Assembly: GCA_022769625.1 (NCBI GenBank)
Contig: JALEJP010000005.1
Location: forward strand, 1-44,242
Length of the DNA: 44,242 bases
Direction: 5' to 3'
Source: Lachnospiraceae bacterium
GTDB lineage: Bacteria; Bacillota; Clostridia; Lachnospirales; Lachnospiraceae
The position numbers were made by a program, and so were the translations under genes. Below the pieces are notes generated by a model. The model made no database searches, was not told the origin of the DNA, and saw nothing but the letters and a program-made list of their open reading frames with translations. This document shows positions 33,347-41,589 of this stretch, in pieces; the first letter of the stretch is position 1; the number at the start of each line of letters is the position of its first letter.

Positions 33347-34159
33347 ATGATTATTGATTTTCATACACATATATTTCCTGAGAAAATCGCAGCACATGCG
33401 ATTCCCAAGCTGGCAGCAATCGTAAATCTCACACCAAGCATTGATGGCTGTGCAGAAGGCTTACGAGCTTCCATGCAAAAAGCCGGCATCGACATGAGTG
33501 TTGTGCTTCCTGTCGTAACCGACGTAAAACAGTTTGATTCCATCTTTCGTTTTGCATCCTTTATCAATGAAACCTACGCTTCTGTACAGGAACAACGACT
33601 GCTTTCCTTTGCAGGCATTCATCCGGATGACCCCGACTACAAAGCTCATCTGGCACAGATAAAACGCGAAGGGTTTGCTGGAATCAAGCTCCATCCCAAT
33701 TACCAGAATGTAGAATTCAACGACATCCGCATGAAAAATCTTCTCTATGCCGCATCCGAAATCGGCCTTCCGATCATCACACATGCCGGCTTTGATCCTT
33801 ATACGCCGGATCATGAGTTCTGCACTCCGGACATGATTTTAGATGTTTTAAGGGATGTTGCGCCGGAAAATCTGATTCTCGCACATTTGGGAGGCAACGA
33901 GAATTATGATGAGGCCGAAGAAAAGATCTGCGGTCAGAATGTCTATCTCGACACAGCCTATTCTATCACCCATGTGAGTGAAGCCCAGCTTATCCGTATG
34001 GTGCGCAAACACGGAGCAGAGAAAATTCTTTTTGCTACTGACTGCCCCTGGGCAGAGCAGAAAACATGCGTAGAGATACTCAAAAAATGTTCACTCACCG
34101 ATCGGGAAAAAGAATTAATTTTATCTGCAAATGCCGGCAAATTGCTTGGCATTCAATAA
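33347..34159 (+). CDS. Amidohydrolase family 2 (TIM-barrel, ACMSD-like) protein
   Basis: 270 residues. The start MIIDFHTHIFPEKIA holds the HxH metal-binding motif. Further ligands are likely His in GIKLHPNYQN and ITHAGFDPYTPD, and Asp in FATDCPWAEQ near the end. Family members include decarboxylases of aromatic acids (ACMSD, gamma-resorcylate decarboxylase) and hydrolases, so either chemistry is possible. It follows the aminotransferase by 33 nt and shares its transcript. Its substrate is unknown, but an aromatic metabolite fits the neighbourhood. AGAAGAG lies upstream of the ATG. Confidence 0.82.
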   Translation: MIIDFHTHIFPEKIAAHAIPKLAAIVNLTPSIDGCAEGLRASMQKAGIDMSVVLPVVTDVKQFDSIFRFASFINETYASVQEQRLLSFAGIHPDDPDYKAHLAQIKREGFAGIKLHPNYQNVEFNDIRMKNLLYAASEIGLPIITHAGFDPYTPDHEFCTPDMILDVLRDVAPENLILAHLGGNENYDEAEEKICGQNVYLDTAYSITHVSEAQLIRMVRKHGAEKILFATDCPWAEQKTCVEILKKCSLTDREKELILSANAGKLLGIQ

Positions 34160-34173
34160 CAACCTGAAGCATG

Positions 34174-34205
34174 AAACCCACTGAAGAAATCTCCAGTGGG
34201 TTTTT
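34174..34205. terminator. Bidirectional terminator at the end of two converging operons
   Basis: A perfect 10-bp stem (34174-34183 with 34194-34203, AAACCCACTG) is followed by TTTTT on the plus strand. It separates the amidohydrolase and ACT-domain genes. Confidence 0.85.
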
Positions 34206-34232
34206 CATTTAATTTAATATTTTTATCTTGTT

Positions 34233-34658
34233 TTATTTCATCGCTTCCAGATCTACGATCTTAAATCCTTTCGCTTCCAGAATCTTTGCTGCCTGCGCAT
34301 CCACATTTGTGCGAATGATCATATAAGCAACATTTGATATTTTGCCTAAAATGTTATACATATACTCGATATTGATTCCTTCCGCACCAAGGACACCGAT
34401 CATATTTGCAAGCATGCCAGCCTCATCCTGAACCTCCACAGCAAGAACATCGGTAATAGAGCAGATATAATTTTCACTCTTCAGAACGGTAACCGCATTA
34501 AAAACATCATCCACGATGATACGGACAATGCCAAAATCCGCAGCTTCTGCCACCGAAATGGCACGAAGATTAATCTTCTGTGCGGAAAGGACTGCTGCAA
34601 ACTCAGCAAGTTTTCCCGGCTGATTTTCAAGGAATACGGAAATCTGTTTAACTGCCAT
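34233..34658 (-). CDS. ACT-domain protein linked to phenylacetate-CoA ligase
   Basis: 141 residues made of two ACT domains in tandem: residues 1-65 (MAVKQISVFLENQPGKLAEF, LRAISVAEAADFGIVRIIVD) and 70-135 (VLAVEVQDEAGMLANMIGVL, INIEYMYNILGKISNVAYMI). ACT domains bind amino acids or related small molecules. This family regularly follows paaK and ior genes in anaerobes and may sense an aromatic amino acid. No enzymatic domain is attached. AGGAGGAAAAATTC precedes the ATG, and the gene starts 20 nt after the paaK stop. It is the last gene of the operon. Confidence 0.88.
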   Translation of the reverse strand: MAVKQISVFLENQPGKLAEFAAVLSAQKINLRAISVAEAADFGIVRIIVDDVFNAVTVLKSENYICSITDVLAVEVQDEAGMLANMIGVLGAEGINIEYMYNILGKISNVAYMIIRTNVDAQAAKILEAKGFKIVDLEAMK

Positions 34659-34677
34659 GAATTTTTCCTCCTATTCA

Positions 34678-35985
34678 TTAACCCTGATACAGGTTTCGTT
34701 TATCAATCACTCGAACTGCTTTGCCTTCGCTTCTTACAATGGTCTTAGGCGCAACCAGTTTAACCTTTGCATAAATGCCAAGCATCGCTTTCAGTCCGTT
34801 CACAAGTTCTTTTTCTTTTTCTGATACAACACTTAAATTATCGGAGAACATTTCCGGTGTCATTTCTACCTGTACTTCGATAGTATCGCTGTTGTTTACA
34901 CGGTCAACAATAATCTGATAATTAGCCGGATATCCCTGGTTCATAAGAACCGTCTCAATCTGGGACGGGAATACGTTTACGCCCTTAACGATCAGCATGT
35001 CATCACTTCTTCCAAGCGGTTTGGTCATCTTCACATGCGTTCTTCCACAGGAACATTTCTTTCTGCTTAAAATACAGATATCACGGGTACGATATCTCAT
35101 AAGCGGGAACGCTTCCTTGGAAATACTGGTAAATACAAGCTCTCCCTTCTCACCATCCGGAAGGACTTCTCCTGTAATAGGATTGATGATTTCCGGAATG
35201 AAATGGTCTTCGTTTACATGCATACCGGTCTGTTCTTCACATTCAAAGGATACACCCGGGCCGGAAATCTCTGTAAGACCATAAATATCATATGCTTTGA
35301 TGCCAAGCTTTTCTTCGATACCGCGACGCATCTCCTCTGTCCATGCTTCTGCTCCGAAAATACCCGCTTTTAATTTGATCTGATCACGAACCCCTCTCTC
35401 TTCAATGCTCTCTGCAAGATAAGCCGCATAGGACGGCGTGCAGCAAAGAATCGTGGAACCCAGGTCTGTCATAAACTGAATCTGTCTTTCCGTATTTCCG
35501 GAAGACATTGGAAGTGTCAGACATCCTACTTTATGAGAACCTCCATTCAATCCAGGACCGCCGGTAAACAGACCATAACCATAGCTTACGTGACAGACAT
35601 CTTCTTTTGTTCCACCTGCAGCTACGATTGCTCTGGCGCAGCACTCTTCCCAGAGATCAATATCATGCTGGGTATAAAAAGCTACCACACGTCTCCCGGT
35701 CGTACCACTGGTAGACTGAATACGAACACACTCGGAAAGCGGACGCGCAAGCAGTCCGTATGGGTATTGATCTCTCAGATCATCTTTTTCAGTAAAAGGT
35801 AATTTGGAAAGGTCATCCACTGACTTGATATCCTCGGGGGTAAGTCCTTTTTCCTCCATTCTCTTTCTGTACATTGGCACATTGTCCCAAATGTTCTGTA
35901 CCTGTTTTACAAGTCTCTCACTTTGGATTTTGCGAATCTCTTCTCTGGATGCGCACTCGATTTCTGGCTGAAAATATCTGCTCAT
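34678..35985 (-). CDS. paaK: Phenylacetate-CoA ligase (aryl-CoA ligase)
   Basis: 435 residues, typical length of PaaK. It is an AMP-forming ligase: the ATP loop is QSTSGTTGRRVVAFYT, the adenine-binding motif IYGLTEISGPGVSFEC, and the hinge region RSDDMLIVKGVNVFPSQIE. A cysteine pair in SRKKCSCGRTHVKM is common in this group. It converts phenylacetate or indoleacetate-type acids, ATP and CoA to the aryl-CoA, AMP and PPi. With IorAB it links arylacetate and arylpyruvate. AAGGAGAACG precedes the ATG. It lies 94 nt after iorB in the same operon. Confidence 0.92.
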   Translation of the reverse strand: MSRYFQPEIECASREEIRKIQSERLVKQVQNIWDNVPMYRKRMEEKGLTPEDIKSVDDLSKLPFTEKDDLRDQYPYGLLARPLSECVRIQSTSGTTGRRVVAFYTQHDIDLWEECCARAIVAAGGTKEDVCHVSYGYGLFTGGPGLNGGSHKVGCLTLPMSSGNTERQIQFMTDLGSTILCCTPSYAAYLAESIEERGVRDQIKLKAGIFGAEAWTEEMRRGIEEKLGIKAYDIYGLTEISGPGVSFECEEQTGMHVNEDHFIPEIINPITGEVLPDGEKGELVFTSISKEAFPLMRYRTRDICILSRKKCSCGRTHVKMTKPLGRSDDMLIVKGVNVFPSQIETVLMNQGYPANYQIIVDRVNNSDTIEVQVEMTPEMFSDNLSVVSEKEKELVNGLKAMLGIYAKVKLVAPKTIVRSEGKAVRVIDKRNLYQG

Positions 35986-36079
35986 CTCTTTTCGTTCTCC
36001 TTACTCTGTATAAACTGCTGTTTTACAATTCTCTTTTTTTCACTGTACATTCAAGCCAACAGTGATTCCTGTCTATCAT

Positions 36080-36646
36080 TTAGCCTCTTCCCAGGGCAAA
36101 TGCTCTTTTGTTCATCTCCACAAATTTCGCCGGAACACACTGCTCAATGGCATTGATCCATTTTTCTTCCGGAATATCAAAGTATCTGGAAAGTCTGCCC
36201 ATCAAAACCAGATTTACGGCTTTGGCAGAACCAGCCTGCTCTGCAAGAGAAAGACAATCCATTGCATCAACTGAGATTCCTTTTTCCTGCATTTTTTCGA
36301 TCAGGTTTTCCGGATAAGAAGCTGCACCGATAATGACCGGCATCGGATCAATCTGCTGTGTATTTACCACGATGCGTCCGTCTCTTTTCAGATATTCCAC
36401 GTAGCGTGCCGCTTCCAGTTTTTCAAAGGACACAATAAAGTCTGCTTCCCCTTTGTCAATGACCGGTGAATAAACCTTCTCCCCAAATCTTACATATGTA
36501 ACCACGCTTCCGCCGCGCTGACTCATTCCATGTACCTCAGATACTTTTACATCGTACCCTTCATTCAACAGAAGATATCCCAAAAGCTTGCTGGCAAGAA
36601 GAGAACCCTGTCCGCCTACACCAACAATCATTACATTCTTTGTCAT
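36080..36646 (-). CDS. iorB: Indolepyruvate ferredoxin oxidoreductase, beta subunit
   Basis: 188 residues of the gamma-type domain of 2-oxoacid:ferredoxin oxidoreductases: MTKNVMIVGVGGQGSLLASK, EVHGMSQRGGSVVTYVRFGE and DFIVSFEKLEAARYVEYLKR. It pairs with IorA to oxidise arylpyruvates to aryl-acetyl-CoA with ferredoxin as acceptor. The start is ATG 36644-36646, with GGAGGAAT inside the iorA stop region, 4 nt after the iorA stop. The longer frame that overlaps iorA is not used. Confidence 0.93.
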   Translation of the reverse strand: MTKNVMIVGVGGQGSLLASKLLGYLLLNEGYDVKVSEVHGMSQRGGSVVTYVRFGEKVYSPVIDKGEADFIVSFEKLEAARYVEYLKRDGRIVVNTQQIDPMPVIIGAASYPENLIEKMQEKGISVDAMDCLSLAEQAGSAKAVNLVLMGRLSRYFDIPEEKWINAIEQCVPAKFVEMNKRAFALGRG

Positions 36647-36650
36647 TTCT

Positions 36651-38387
36651 TTATTCCTCCCCGCTCTGTAATGCATCAAACTTACACAGCTGCTGGCATA
36701 CACCACAGCCAACGCACAGTGTTGTATCGATCACCGCTTTTTTGTCCTTTACACTGACTGCCGGACATCCAAGACGCATACAGGATTTACATCCCACACA
36801 GTTTTCTGCCGCAACTTTCAAAGGAGCTTTATGTTTTACATATTTAAGAAGTGCGCATGGACGGCGGCTGATGATCACAGACGGCTCCTCCGCTGCAAGT
36901 TCTTCCTTCAACACTCTGTCGCATTCTTCCAGATTGTACGGATCCACAACGGCTACGCGGTTGAAGCCCATAGCTCTGCACAATGCTTCCAGATCGATCT
37001 TTCCTGCCGGATCCCCTTTGATGTTGTATCCAGTAGTAGGATTCTGCTGGTGTCCCGTCATACCGGTAATGGAATTATCCAGAATAATAATCGTGGAATT
37101 ACTCTGATTGTATGCAACATTTGCCAGACCGGTCATACCGGAATGCATAAAGGTGGAATCACCAATTACCGCTACTGTTTTTCCTTCACTCTCTTTGCCC
37201 GCTGCTTTGTTAAATCCATGGATGGAACTGATGGATGCCCCCATACAAAGAGTCAGTTCCATAGCTGCAAGAGGTGCAACCGCTCCAAGTGTATAGCAGC
37301 CGATGTCTCCGAGAACGGTACATTTATTTCGGGAAAGCGTATAGAACAACCCTCTGTGAGGGCATCCTGCACACATCACAGGAGGCCTTCCCGGAAGCTG
37401 TTCTTCAAGGGAACAGAATTGGGCACCTTTTCCCTCAATCTTCTCTGCAATAAGATTCTGGGAGAATTCGCCGCAGATTGGAAGCAGATCTTTTCCGGAT
37501 AAGGTCAGACCAAGCTGTCTGCAATGGTTTTCAATAATCGGATCCAGTTCTTCAATAACGATCAGTTTCTCAACCTTTGCTGCAAAATCTTTGATCAGTT
37601 TTACCGGCAGCGGGTTTACCATACCAAGCTTCAAAATACTTGCGCTTTCACCGTAAACTTCCTTCGCATACTGATAGCAGGTGGAAGAAGTAATGATACC
37701 AAGTGCAGTTCCCCCCATCTCCACCCGGTTTAACGGGCTGGTCTCTGCATATTCGATCAGTTTTCTGGTACGCTCTTCCACAATCGGATGACGGCGGATC
37801 GCATTGCCCGGCATCATCACATATTTCTGAATATTCTTTTCATAAGGTTTCTGTTGGGGAACCACACGCTCACCCGGTACGACCACACTCTGTGAATGCG
37901 CTACACGGGTGCACATTTTTATAATGACAGGAGTGTCAAAGGTTTCCGAGATCTCATATGCAATCTTTGCAAATTCCAGAGCTTCCCCGGAATCGGATGG
38001 CTCAAGCATCGGTACTTGGGCTGCGATTGCATGATGACGGGAATCCTGTTCATTCTGAGAGGAGTGCATTCCCGGATCATCTGCCACACAGATCACCATA
38101 CCCGCATTGACTCCTGTATAGGAACATGTGTAAAGTGGATCAGCCGCCACATTAAGACCAACATGTTTCATGCCGCAAAAGCTTCTTTTTCCTGCAAGAC
38201 AGGCTCCAAAGGCAACTTCCATGGCTACCTTTTCATTTGGCGCCCACTCGCAATAAACCTCATCATATTTTGCAATTTCTTCGGTCACCTCTGTACTTGG
38301 CGTTCCAGGATAACTGGACACCACACTGCATCCTGCCTCATATAAGCCTCTGGCAAGTGCTTTATTACCTAGCATTAACTGTTTCAT
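36651..38387 (-). CDS. iorA: Indolepyruvate ferredoxin oxidoreductase, alpha subunit
   Basis: 578 residues. The N-terminal pyrimidine-binding domain shows GLYEAGCSVVSSYPGTPSTE. The thiamine diphosphate domain spans about 360-480 with GDIGCYTLGA, AVIGDSTFMHSGMTGLANVA and NSITGMTGHQQNPTTG. The C-terminus is a two-cluster ferredoxin domain, CVGCKSCMRLGCPA and CVGCGVCQQLCKFDA, that passes electrons on. The enzyme is oxygen-sensitive, cytosolic and reversible. AAGGAGAG lies 13 nt before the ATG. It is preceded by the TrpR-like regulator at 19 nt and followed by iorB. Confidence 0.95.
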   Translation of the reverse strand: MKQLMLGNKALARGLYEAGCSVVSSYPGTPSTEVTEEIAKYDEVYCEWAPNEKVAMEVAFGACLAGKRSFCGMKHVGLNVAADPLYTCSYTGVNAGMVICVADDPGMHSSQNEQDSRHHAIAAQVPMLEPSDSGEALEFAKIAYEISETFDTPVIIKMCTRVAHSQSVVVPGERVVPQQKPYEKNIQKYVMMPGNAIRRHPIVEERTRKLIEYAETSPLNRVEMGGTALGIITSSTCYQYAKEVYGESASILKLGMVNPLPVKLIKDFAAKVEKLIVIEELDPIIENHCRQLGLTLSGKDLLPICGEFSQNLIAEKIEGKGAQFCSLEEQLPGRPPVMCAGCPHRGLFYTLSRNKCTVLGDIGCYTLGAVAPLAAMELTLCMGASISSIHGFNKAAGKESEGKTVAVIGDSTFMHSGMTGLANVAYNQSNSTIIILDNSITGMTGHQQNPTTGYNIKGDPAGKIDLEALCRAMGFNRVAVVDPYNLEECDRVLKEELAAEEPSVIISRRPCALLKYVKHKAPLKVAAENCVGCKSCMRLGCPAVSVKDKKAVIDTTLCVGCGVCQQLCKFDALQSGEE

Positions 38388-38406
38388 AGGTATTGTAACT
38401 CTCCTT

Positions 38407-38715
38407 TCACTTTTCCTTCTTTGCTTCGCTTTCTTCCAAACGCTTCAAAGCCTTCTCCAACATACCCGTTCCACCGTTTAATACACGATTCACGCGGCTG
38501 ATGGTTGCTGTACTGGCACTTGTTGTACTCAAAATGTCCGAATAGACCTTTTCCTGTGAAAGCATTTTTGCTACCTCGAAGCGCTGCTCAATGGAGCGAA
38601 GTTCCGTTTCAGCACAAATATCCTCAAAAAAGTCCATACATTCTTCCATTGTTTCCAACTGAAGAATTGCCTTGTACATATCCTCTTTTCTGGTTCTCTG
38701 AAAATTCTTTTTCAT
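38407..38715 (-). CDS. TrpR-family (YerC/YecD-type) transcriptional regulator
   Basis: 102 residues starting at ATG 38713-38715 (MKKNFQRTRKEDMYKAILQL) behind GAGG; the ten upstream residues are not needed. The fold is that of TrpR/YerC: a helical dimerisation region (MEECMDFFEDICAETELRSI), EQRFEVAKMLSQEKVYSDIL, and a helix-turn-helix in TTSASTATISRVNRVLNGGT. TrpR responds to tryptophan; the effector of this family is mostly unknown. As first gene of the ior-paaK-ACT operon and next to repeated palindromic sites, it is the best candidate for the local regulator. Confidence 0.9.
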   Translation of the reverse strand: MKKNFQRTRKEDMYKAILQLETMEECMDFFEDICAETELRSIEQRFEVAKMLSQEKVYSDILSTTSASTATISRVNRVLNGGTGMLEKALKRLEESEAKKEK

Positions 38716-38758
38716 ATAAACCTCTTCTTTCTGTATCATAGACACGCTTTATTGTTCC

Positions 38759-38787
38759 ATTGTATCATTTTTATTCCATATGGTAAA
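38759..38787 (-). promoter_or_regulatory. Probable promoter of the regulator-ior-paaK operon
   Basis: On the minus strand TTTACC (38782-38787), 17-nt spacer, TACAAT (38759-38764). The -35 box is imperfect, which would suit an activated or weak promoter. Confidence 0.55.
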
Positions 38788-38802
38788 CAATTATTTTACA
38801 TC

Positions 38803-38831
38803 TTTAAAAGGTTAAATTTTAAAAGCTTAAA
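38803..38831. promoter_or_regulatory. Paired operator sites 2 and 3 upstream of the regulator operon
   Basis: TTTAAAAGGTTAAA (38803-38816) and TTTAAAAGCTTAAA (38818-38831) stand one base apart. Both match the TTTAAA-N3-TTAAA pattern of the other two sites. They lie about 50-80 nt upstream of the operon's predicted transcription start, so they could serve activation or looping with the site at 38965. Confidence 0.6.
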
Positions 38832-38933
38832 CAAATAAATCTTTCCCAACCTTTCGAACCTTAGAAGGTCCTTTCACATTCCAGATTTTTCGATAGAATA
38901 AATCATCTTTCGGTTTTATATCCGGTCAAATTG

Positions 38934-38962
38934 TTGACTTTATCTTACAAATATGCTATCTT
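38934..38962 (+). promoter_or_regulatory. Promoter of the acyl-CoA ligase gene
   Basis: TTGACT (38934-38939), 17-nt spacer, TATCTT (38957-38962); predicted start of transcription near 38969. Confidence 0.75.
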
Positions 38963-38964
38963 GA

Positions 38965-38982
38965 TTTAAAGTCTTAAAGTTT
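38965..38982 (+). promoter_or_regulatory. Operator site 4 (acyl-CoA ligase promoter)
   Basis: TTTAAAGTCTTAAAGTTT begins 2 nt after the -10 box and covers the transcription start. It differs at one position from the symporter operator. Binding here would block initiation. Confidence 0.72.
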
Positions 38983-39002
38983 GAATGGAAAGGAAAAATA
39001 TT

Positions 39003-40637
39003 ATGCCTGTTACTGATTTACTTGAGCGAAATCACAGATTATATGGGGATGAAGTTGCCCTTGTGGAATTAAATCCCTCTGTCAAAGACACACAACGAAC
39101 CACCTGGAGGGAATACAGCCTGGTACAGCCCACTTCTTTCGAACCATACCGAAGAGAAATCACCTGGAGTGTCTTTGATGAAAAAGCAAACCGCGTAGCA
39201 AACATGCTGATCCATCGGGGGATCAAAAAAGGAGACCGCGTGGCGATTCTGATGTTTAACTGTCTGGAATGGCTTCCGATTTACTTCGGTATTCTGAAAA
39301 CCGGTGCCATCGCAGTTCCTTTTAACTTCCGTTTTGATTCCGAAGAAATCAAATATTGTGCAGATCTGGCAGAAGTTCATGTCTTATTCTTTGGTCCGGA
39401 ATTCATCGGACGAATAGAAGCTATTGTAGATGAGTTGTCCAAGGGACGACTTCTTATTTATGTAGGGGATACCTGCCCGACCTTTGCAGAAAGCTATCGT
39501 GAAATGGTTGCTGACTGTTCCAGCCAGCCTCCTATGATTTCTCTGAAAGAAGAAGATGATGCAGCCATCTACTTTTCTTCCGGAACCACCGGATTCCCAA
39601 AGGCAATTTTACATAACCACGAAAGCCTGACTCAGGCTGCTGAAATGGAACAGAAACATCATCTGACAAACCGGAACGATACCTTCCTTTGTATTCCTCC
39701 CCTTTATCACACCGGGGCAAAATTTCACTGGATGGGAAGTCTCTGTGCAGGAAGCAAGGCAGTTCTTCTGAAAGGTACAACTCCGGAAATTATTCTAGAT
39801 GCTATTTCCAGAGAGAAATGTACTATTGTATGGCTTTTGGTTCCGTGGGCACAGGATATCTTAAATGCACTGGACAAGGGAGATTTGAAGCTTGAAGATT
39901 ATGAATTAAGCCAGTGGAGACTGATGCACATCGGTGCCCAGCCGATTCCACCGTCTCTGATCAAGCATTGGAAAGAATACTTCCCCAATCATCTCTATGA
40001 CACCAACTATGGACTGTCCGAATCCACCGGTCCCGGATGCGTACATCTCGGTATAGAGAATATTCACAAAGTAGGTGCCATCGGTGTCCCCGGCTACCGC
40101 TGGCAGTGTAAAATCGTAGATGAAGATTTAAAAGAGGTTCCACAGGGGACAGTCGGAGAGCTTTGTGTAAAAGGACCTGGCGTTATGACCTGCTATTACA
40201 ATGACCCAAAAGCCACCGAAGAAACCATCGTGGACGGATGGCTTCGTACCGGTGACATGGCTATGCAGGATGAGGATGGCTTCTACTTCCTGGTAGACCG
40301 CAAAAAAGATGTCATCGTCAGCGGTGGAGAAAACATTTATCCGGTACAGATTGAAAACTTCTTAAGCAACTTTAAAAAAGTCAATGACGTTGCCGTTATC
40401 GGACTCCCTGACCCACGTCTTGGTGAGATCACAGGTGCGATCATTTCCATAAAAGAAGGCATGACCTGTACAGAAGAAGAGATTGAAGAATTCTGCAAAG
40501 GTCTTCCCAGATACAAGAGGCCAAAGAAAATCATCTTTGCAGATGTTCCAAGAAATGCCACCGGTAAAATCGAAAAACCGGCTCTTCGTAAGAAATACGG
40601 AGCAGATCAGCTGGTAGCACAACAAAACAGAGGATAA
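39003..40637 (+). CDS. AMP-forming acyl-CoA ligase (class I adenylate-forming)
   Basis: About 544 residues, starting at ATG 39003 (MPVTDLLERNHRLYGDEVAL) after AAAGGAAAAATATT. Core motifs are present: YFSSGTTGFPKAILHNH (ATP loop), NYGLSESTGPG, GWLRTGDMAMQDEDGFYFLV, VDRKKDVIVSGGENIYPVQI and the C-terminal catalytic lysine in PRNATGKIEKPALRK. It resembles medium/long-chain or crotonobetaine/aryl CoA ligases rather than PaaK, so the cluster has two unrelated ligase types. Substrate is not readable; a carboxylic acid produced or consumed in the neighbouring aromatic pathway is the inference. It is divergent from the regulator operon and has a matching operator. Confidence 0.9.
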   Translation: MPVTDLLERNHRLYGDEVALVELNPSVKDTQRTTWREYSLVQPTSFEPYRREITWSVFDEKANRVANMLIHRGIKKGDRVAILMFNCLEWLPIYFGILKTGAIAVPFNFRFDSEEIKYCADLAEVHVLFFGPEFIGRIEAIVDELSKGRLLIYVGDTCPTFAESYREMVADCSSQPPMISLKEEDDAAIYFSSGTTGFPKAILHNHESLTQAAEMEQKHHLTNRNDTFLCIPPLYHTGAKFHWMGSLCAGSKAVLLKGTTPEIILDAISREKCTIVWLLVPWAQDILNALDKGDLKLEDYELSQWRLMHIGAQPIPPSLIKHWKEYFPNHLYDTNYGLSESTGPGCVHLGIENIHKVGAIGVPGYRWQCKIVDEDLKEVPQGTVGELCVKGPGVMTCYYNDPKATEETIVDGWLRTGDMAMQDEDGFYFLVDRKKDVIVSGGENIYPVQIENFLSNFKKVNDVAVIGLPDPRLGEITGAIISIKEGMTCTEEEIEEFCKGLPRYKRPKKIIFADVPRNATGKIEKPALRKKYGADQLVAQQNRG

Positions 40638-40643
40638 ATTCAT

Positions 40644-40690
40644 CAGGGGAAAGATTCTGTGACGCGAAACGTCATGGAAGCTTTCCCCTG
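40644..40690 (+). terminator. Stable hairpin after the acyl-CoA ligase gene
   Basis: A 10-bp outer stem (40644-40653 with 40681-40690, CAGGGGAAAG) and an inner stem TGACG/CGTCA (40660-40664 with 40670-40674) with loop CGAAA. The U-run is missing, so it may stop transcription poorly or protect the RNA end. The rest of the 40691-40798 stretch is AT-rich with nothing recognisable. Confidence 0.5.
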
Positions 40691-40798
40691 TCCGACTCTA
40701 AAAAGGAATTCCGCTGAATTTAATATCAGTAATCATATAATTTCGCATGGTTCACAAAATCTTCGCAAAATTATTAGCACTCTTGATACGCAATCCGC

Positions 40799-41545
40799 TC
40801 ATTTTGATATCAGTTTTAAAAATCTTTTATCATTCATCTGCTCATTTGTAACATACTCACCATCACAGAACAATGCATACGTTGTAATGGGTGTTGGTGC
40901 ATTCTGGGCTTCTTCTCTGCCCTTTATATGAACCGCCTTAAATCTGATATCCTTCTCTTTTGCAAGATTCTCTAAAACAGGTATATACTTTGCATTATAA
41001 GGACACTGATAGGTGTAGAAAAGAACATACCCTTTTTCATCGATATGCGGATGCCTGGCATTTCCCTTAAACTTTGGTGGCTCTGCTTCTTTTTCAAATG
41101 GCAGATACCAGAGCTGAACTCCATTGTCAGCTTCATCACAGGGTTCAAATCCTTTGTATTTCAAGAACTTAGGATCTGAAAGAAATGGTTTCTTTTTCGC
41201 ACACGATAAAATGCAAAGTCCTTTCTTTCCTTTCTTCTTACTATCTTCAATACAATAATTTAGCAGTTCGCTTGCGTATCCATGTCCCTTGAAGGAACCC
41301 GCAACCCACAAACAATCAATATACATATATCCTTTGGCATCTATTGGATTCCATGCATACTCTGCAGGAATATACTCGATAAAGCACTTCCCTCGTTCTA
41401 CACTTTTTAAGAAAACCAAGCCTTCATCAAATCTTTCCGCCAGCCAGGATTTTTTTGATGAAACCTGTACATCTTTATTATTTGTAATTGCGCAACAGAT
41501 GTGCTCTTTCTCCAAATTTTCTTTTGTAACTTGGATAAACTCCAT
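40799..41545 (-). CDS. GNAT acetyltransferase with C-terminal YoaP-like domain
   Basis: 248 residues. Residues 1-150 form a GNAT fold (MYIDCLWVAGSFKGHGYASE contains the acetyl-CoA loop, then LLNYCIEDSKKKGKKGLCIL). Residues 155-245 match the YoaP-like domain: GYVLFYTYQCPYNAKYIPVL has a thioredoxin-like beginning, followed by ITTYALFCDGEYVTNEQMND. The substrate is unknown. GGGAGGGAATGTTAA precedes the ATG. Base composition is more AT-rich than in the genes to its left. Confidence 0.82.
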   Translation of the reverse strand: MEFIQVTKENLEKEHICCAITNNKDVQVSSKKSWLAERFDEGLVFLKSVERGKCFIEYIPAEYAWNPIDAKGYMYIDCLWVAGSFKGHGYASELLNYCIEDSKKKGKKGLCILSCAKKKPFLSDPKFLKYKGFEPCDEADNGVQLWYLPFEKEAEPPKFKGNARHPHIDEKGYVLFYTYQCPYNAKYIPVLENLAKEKDIRFKAVHIKGREEAQNAPTPITTYALFCDGEYVTNEQMNDKRFLKLISK

Positions 41546-41589
41546 TTAACATTCCCTCCCACAACATTCTTCAAGTTATGCCTTACTAT

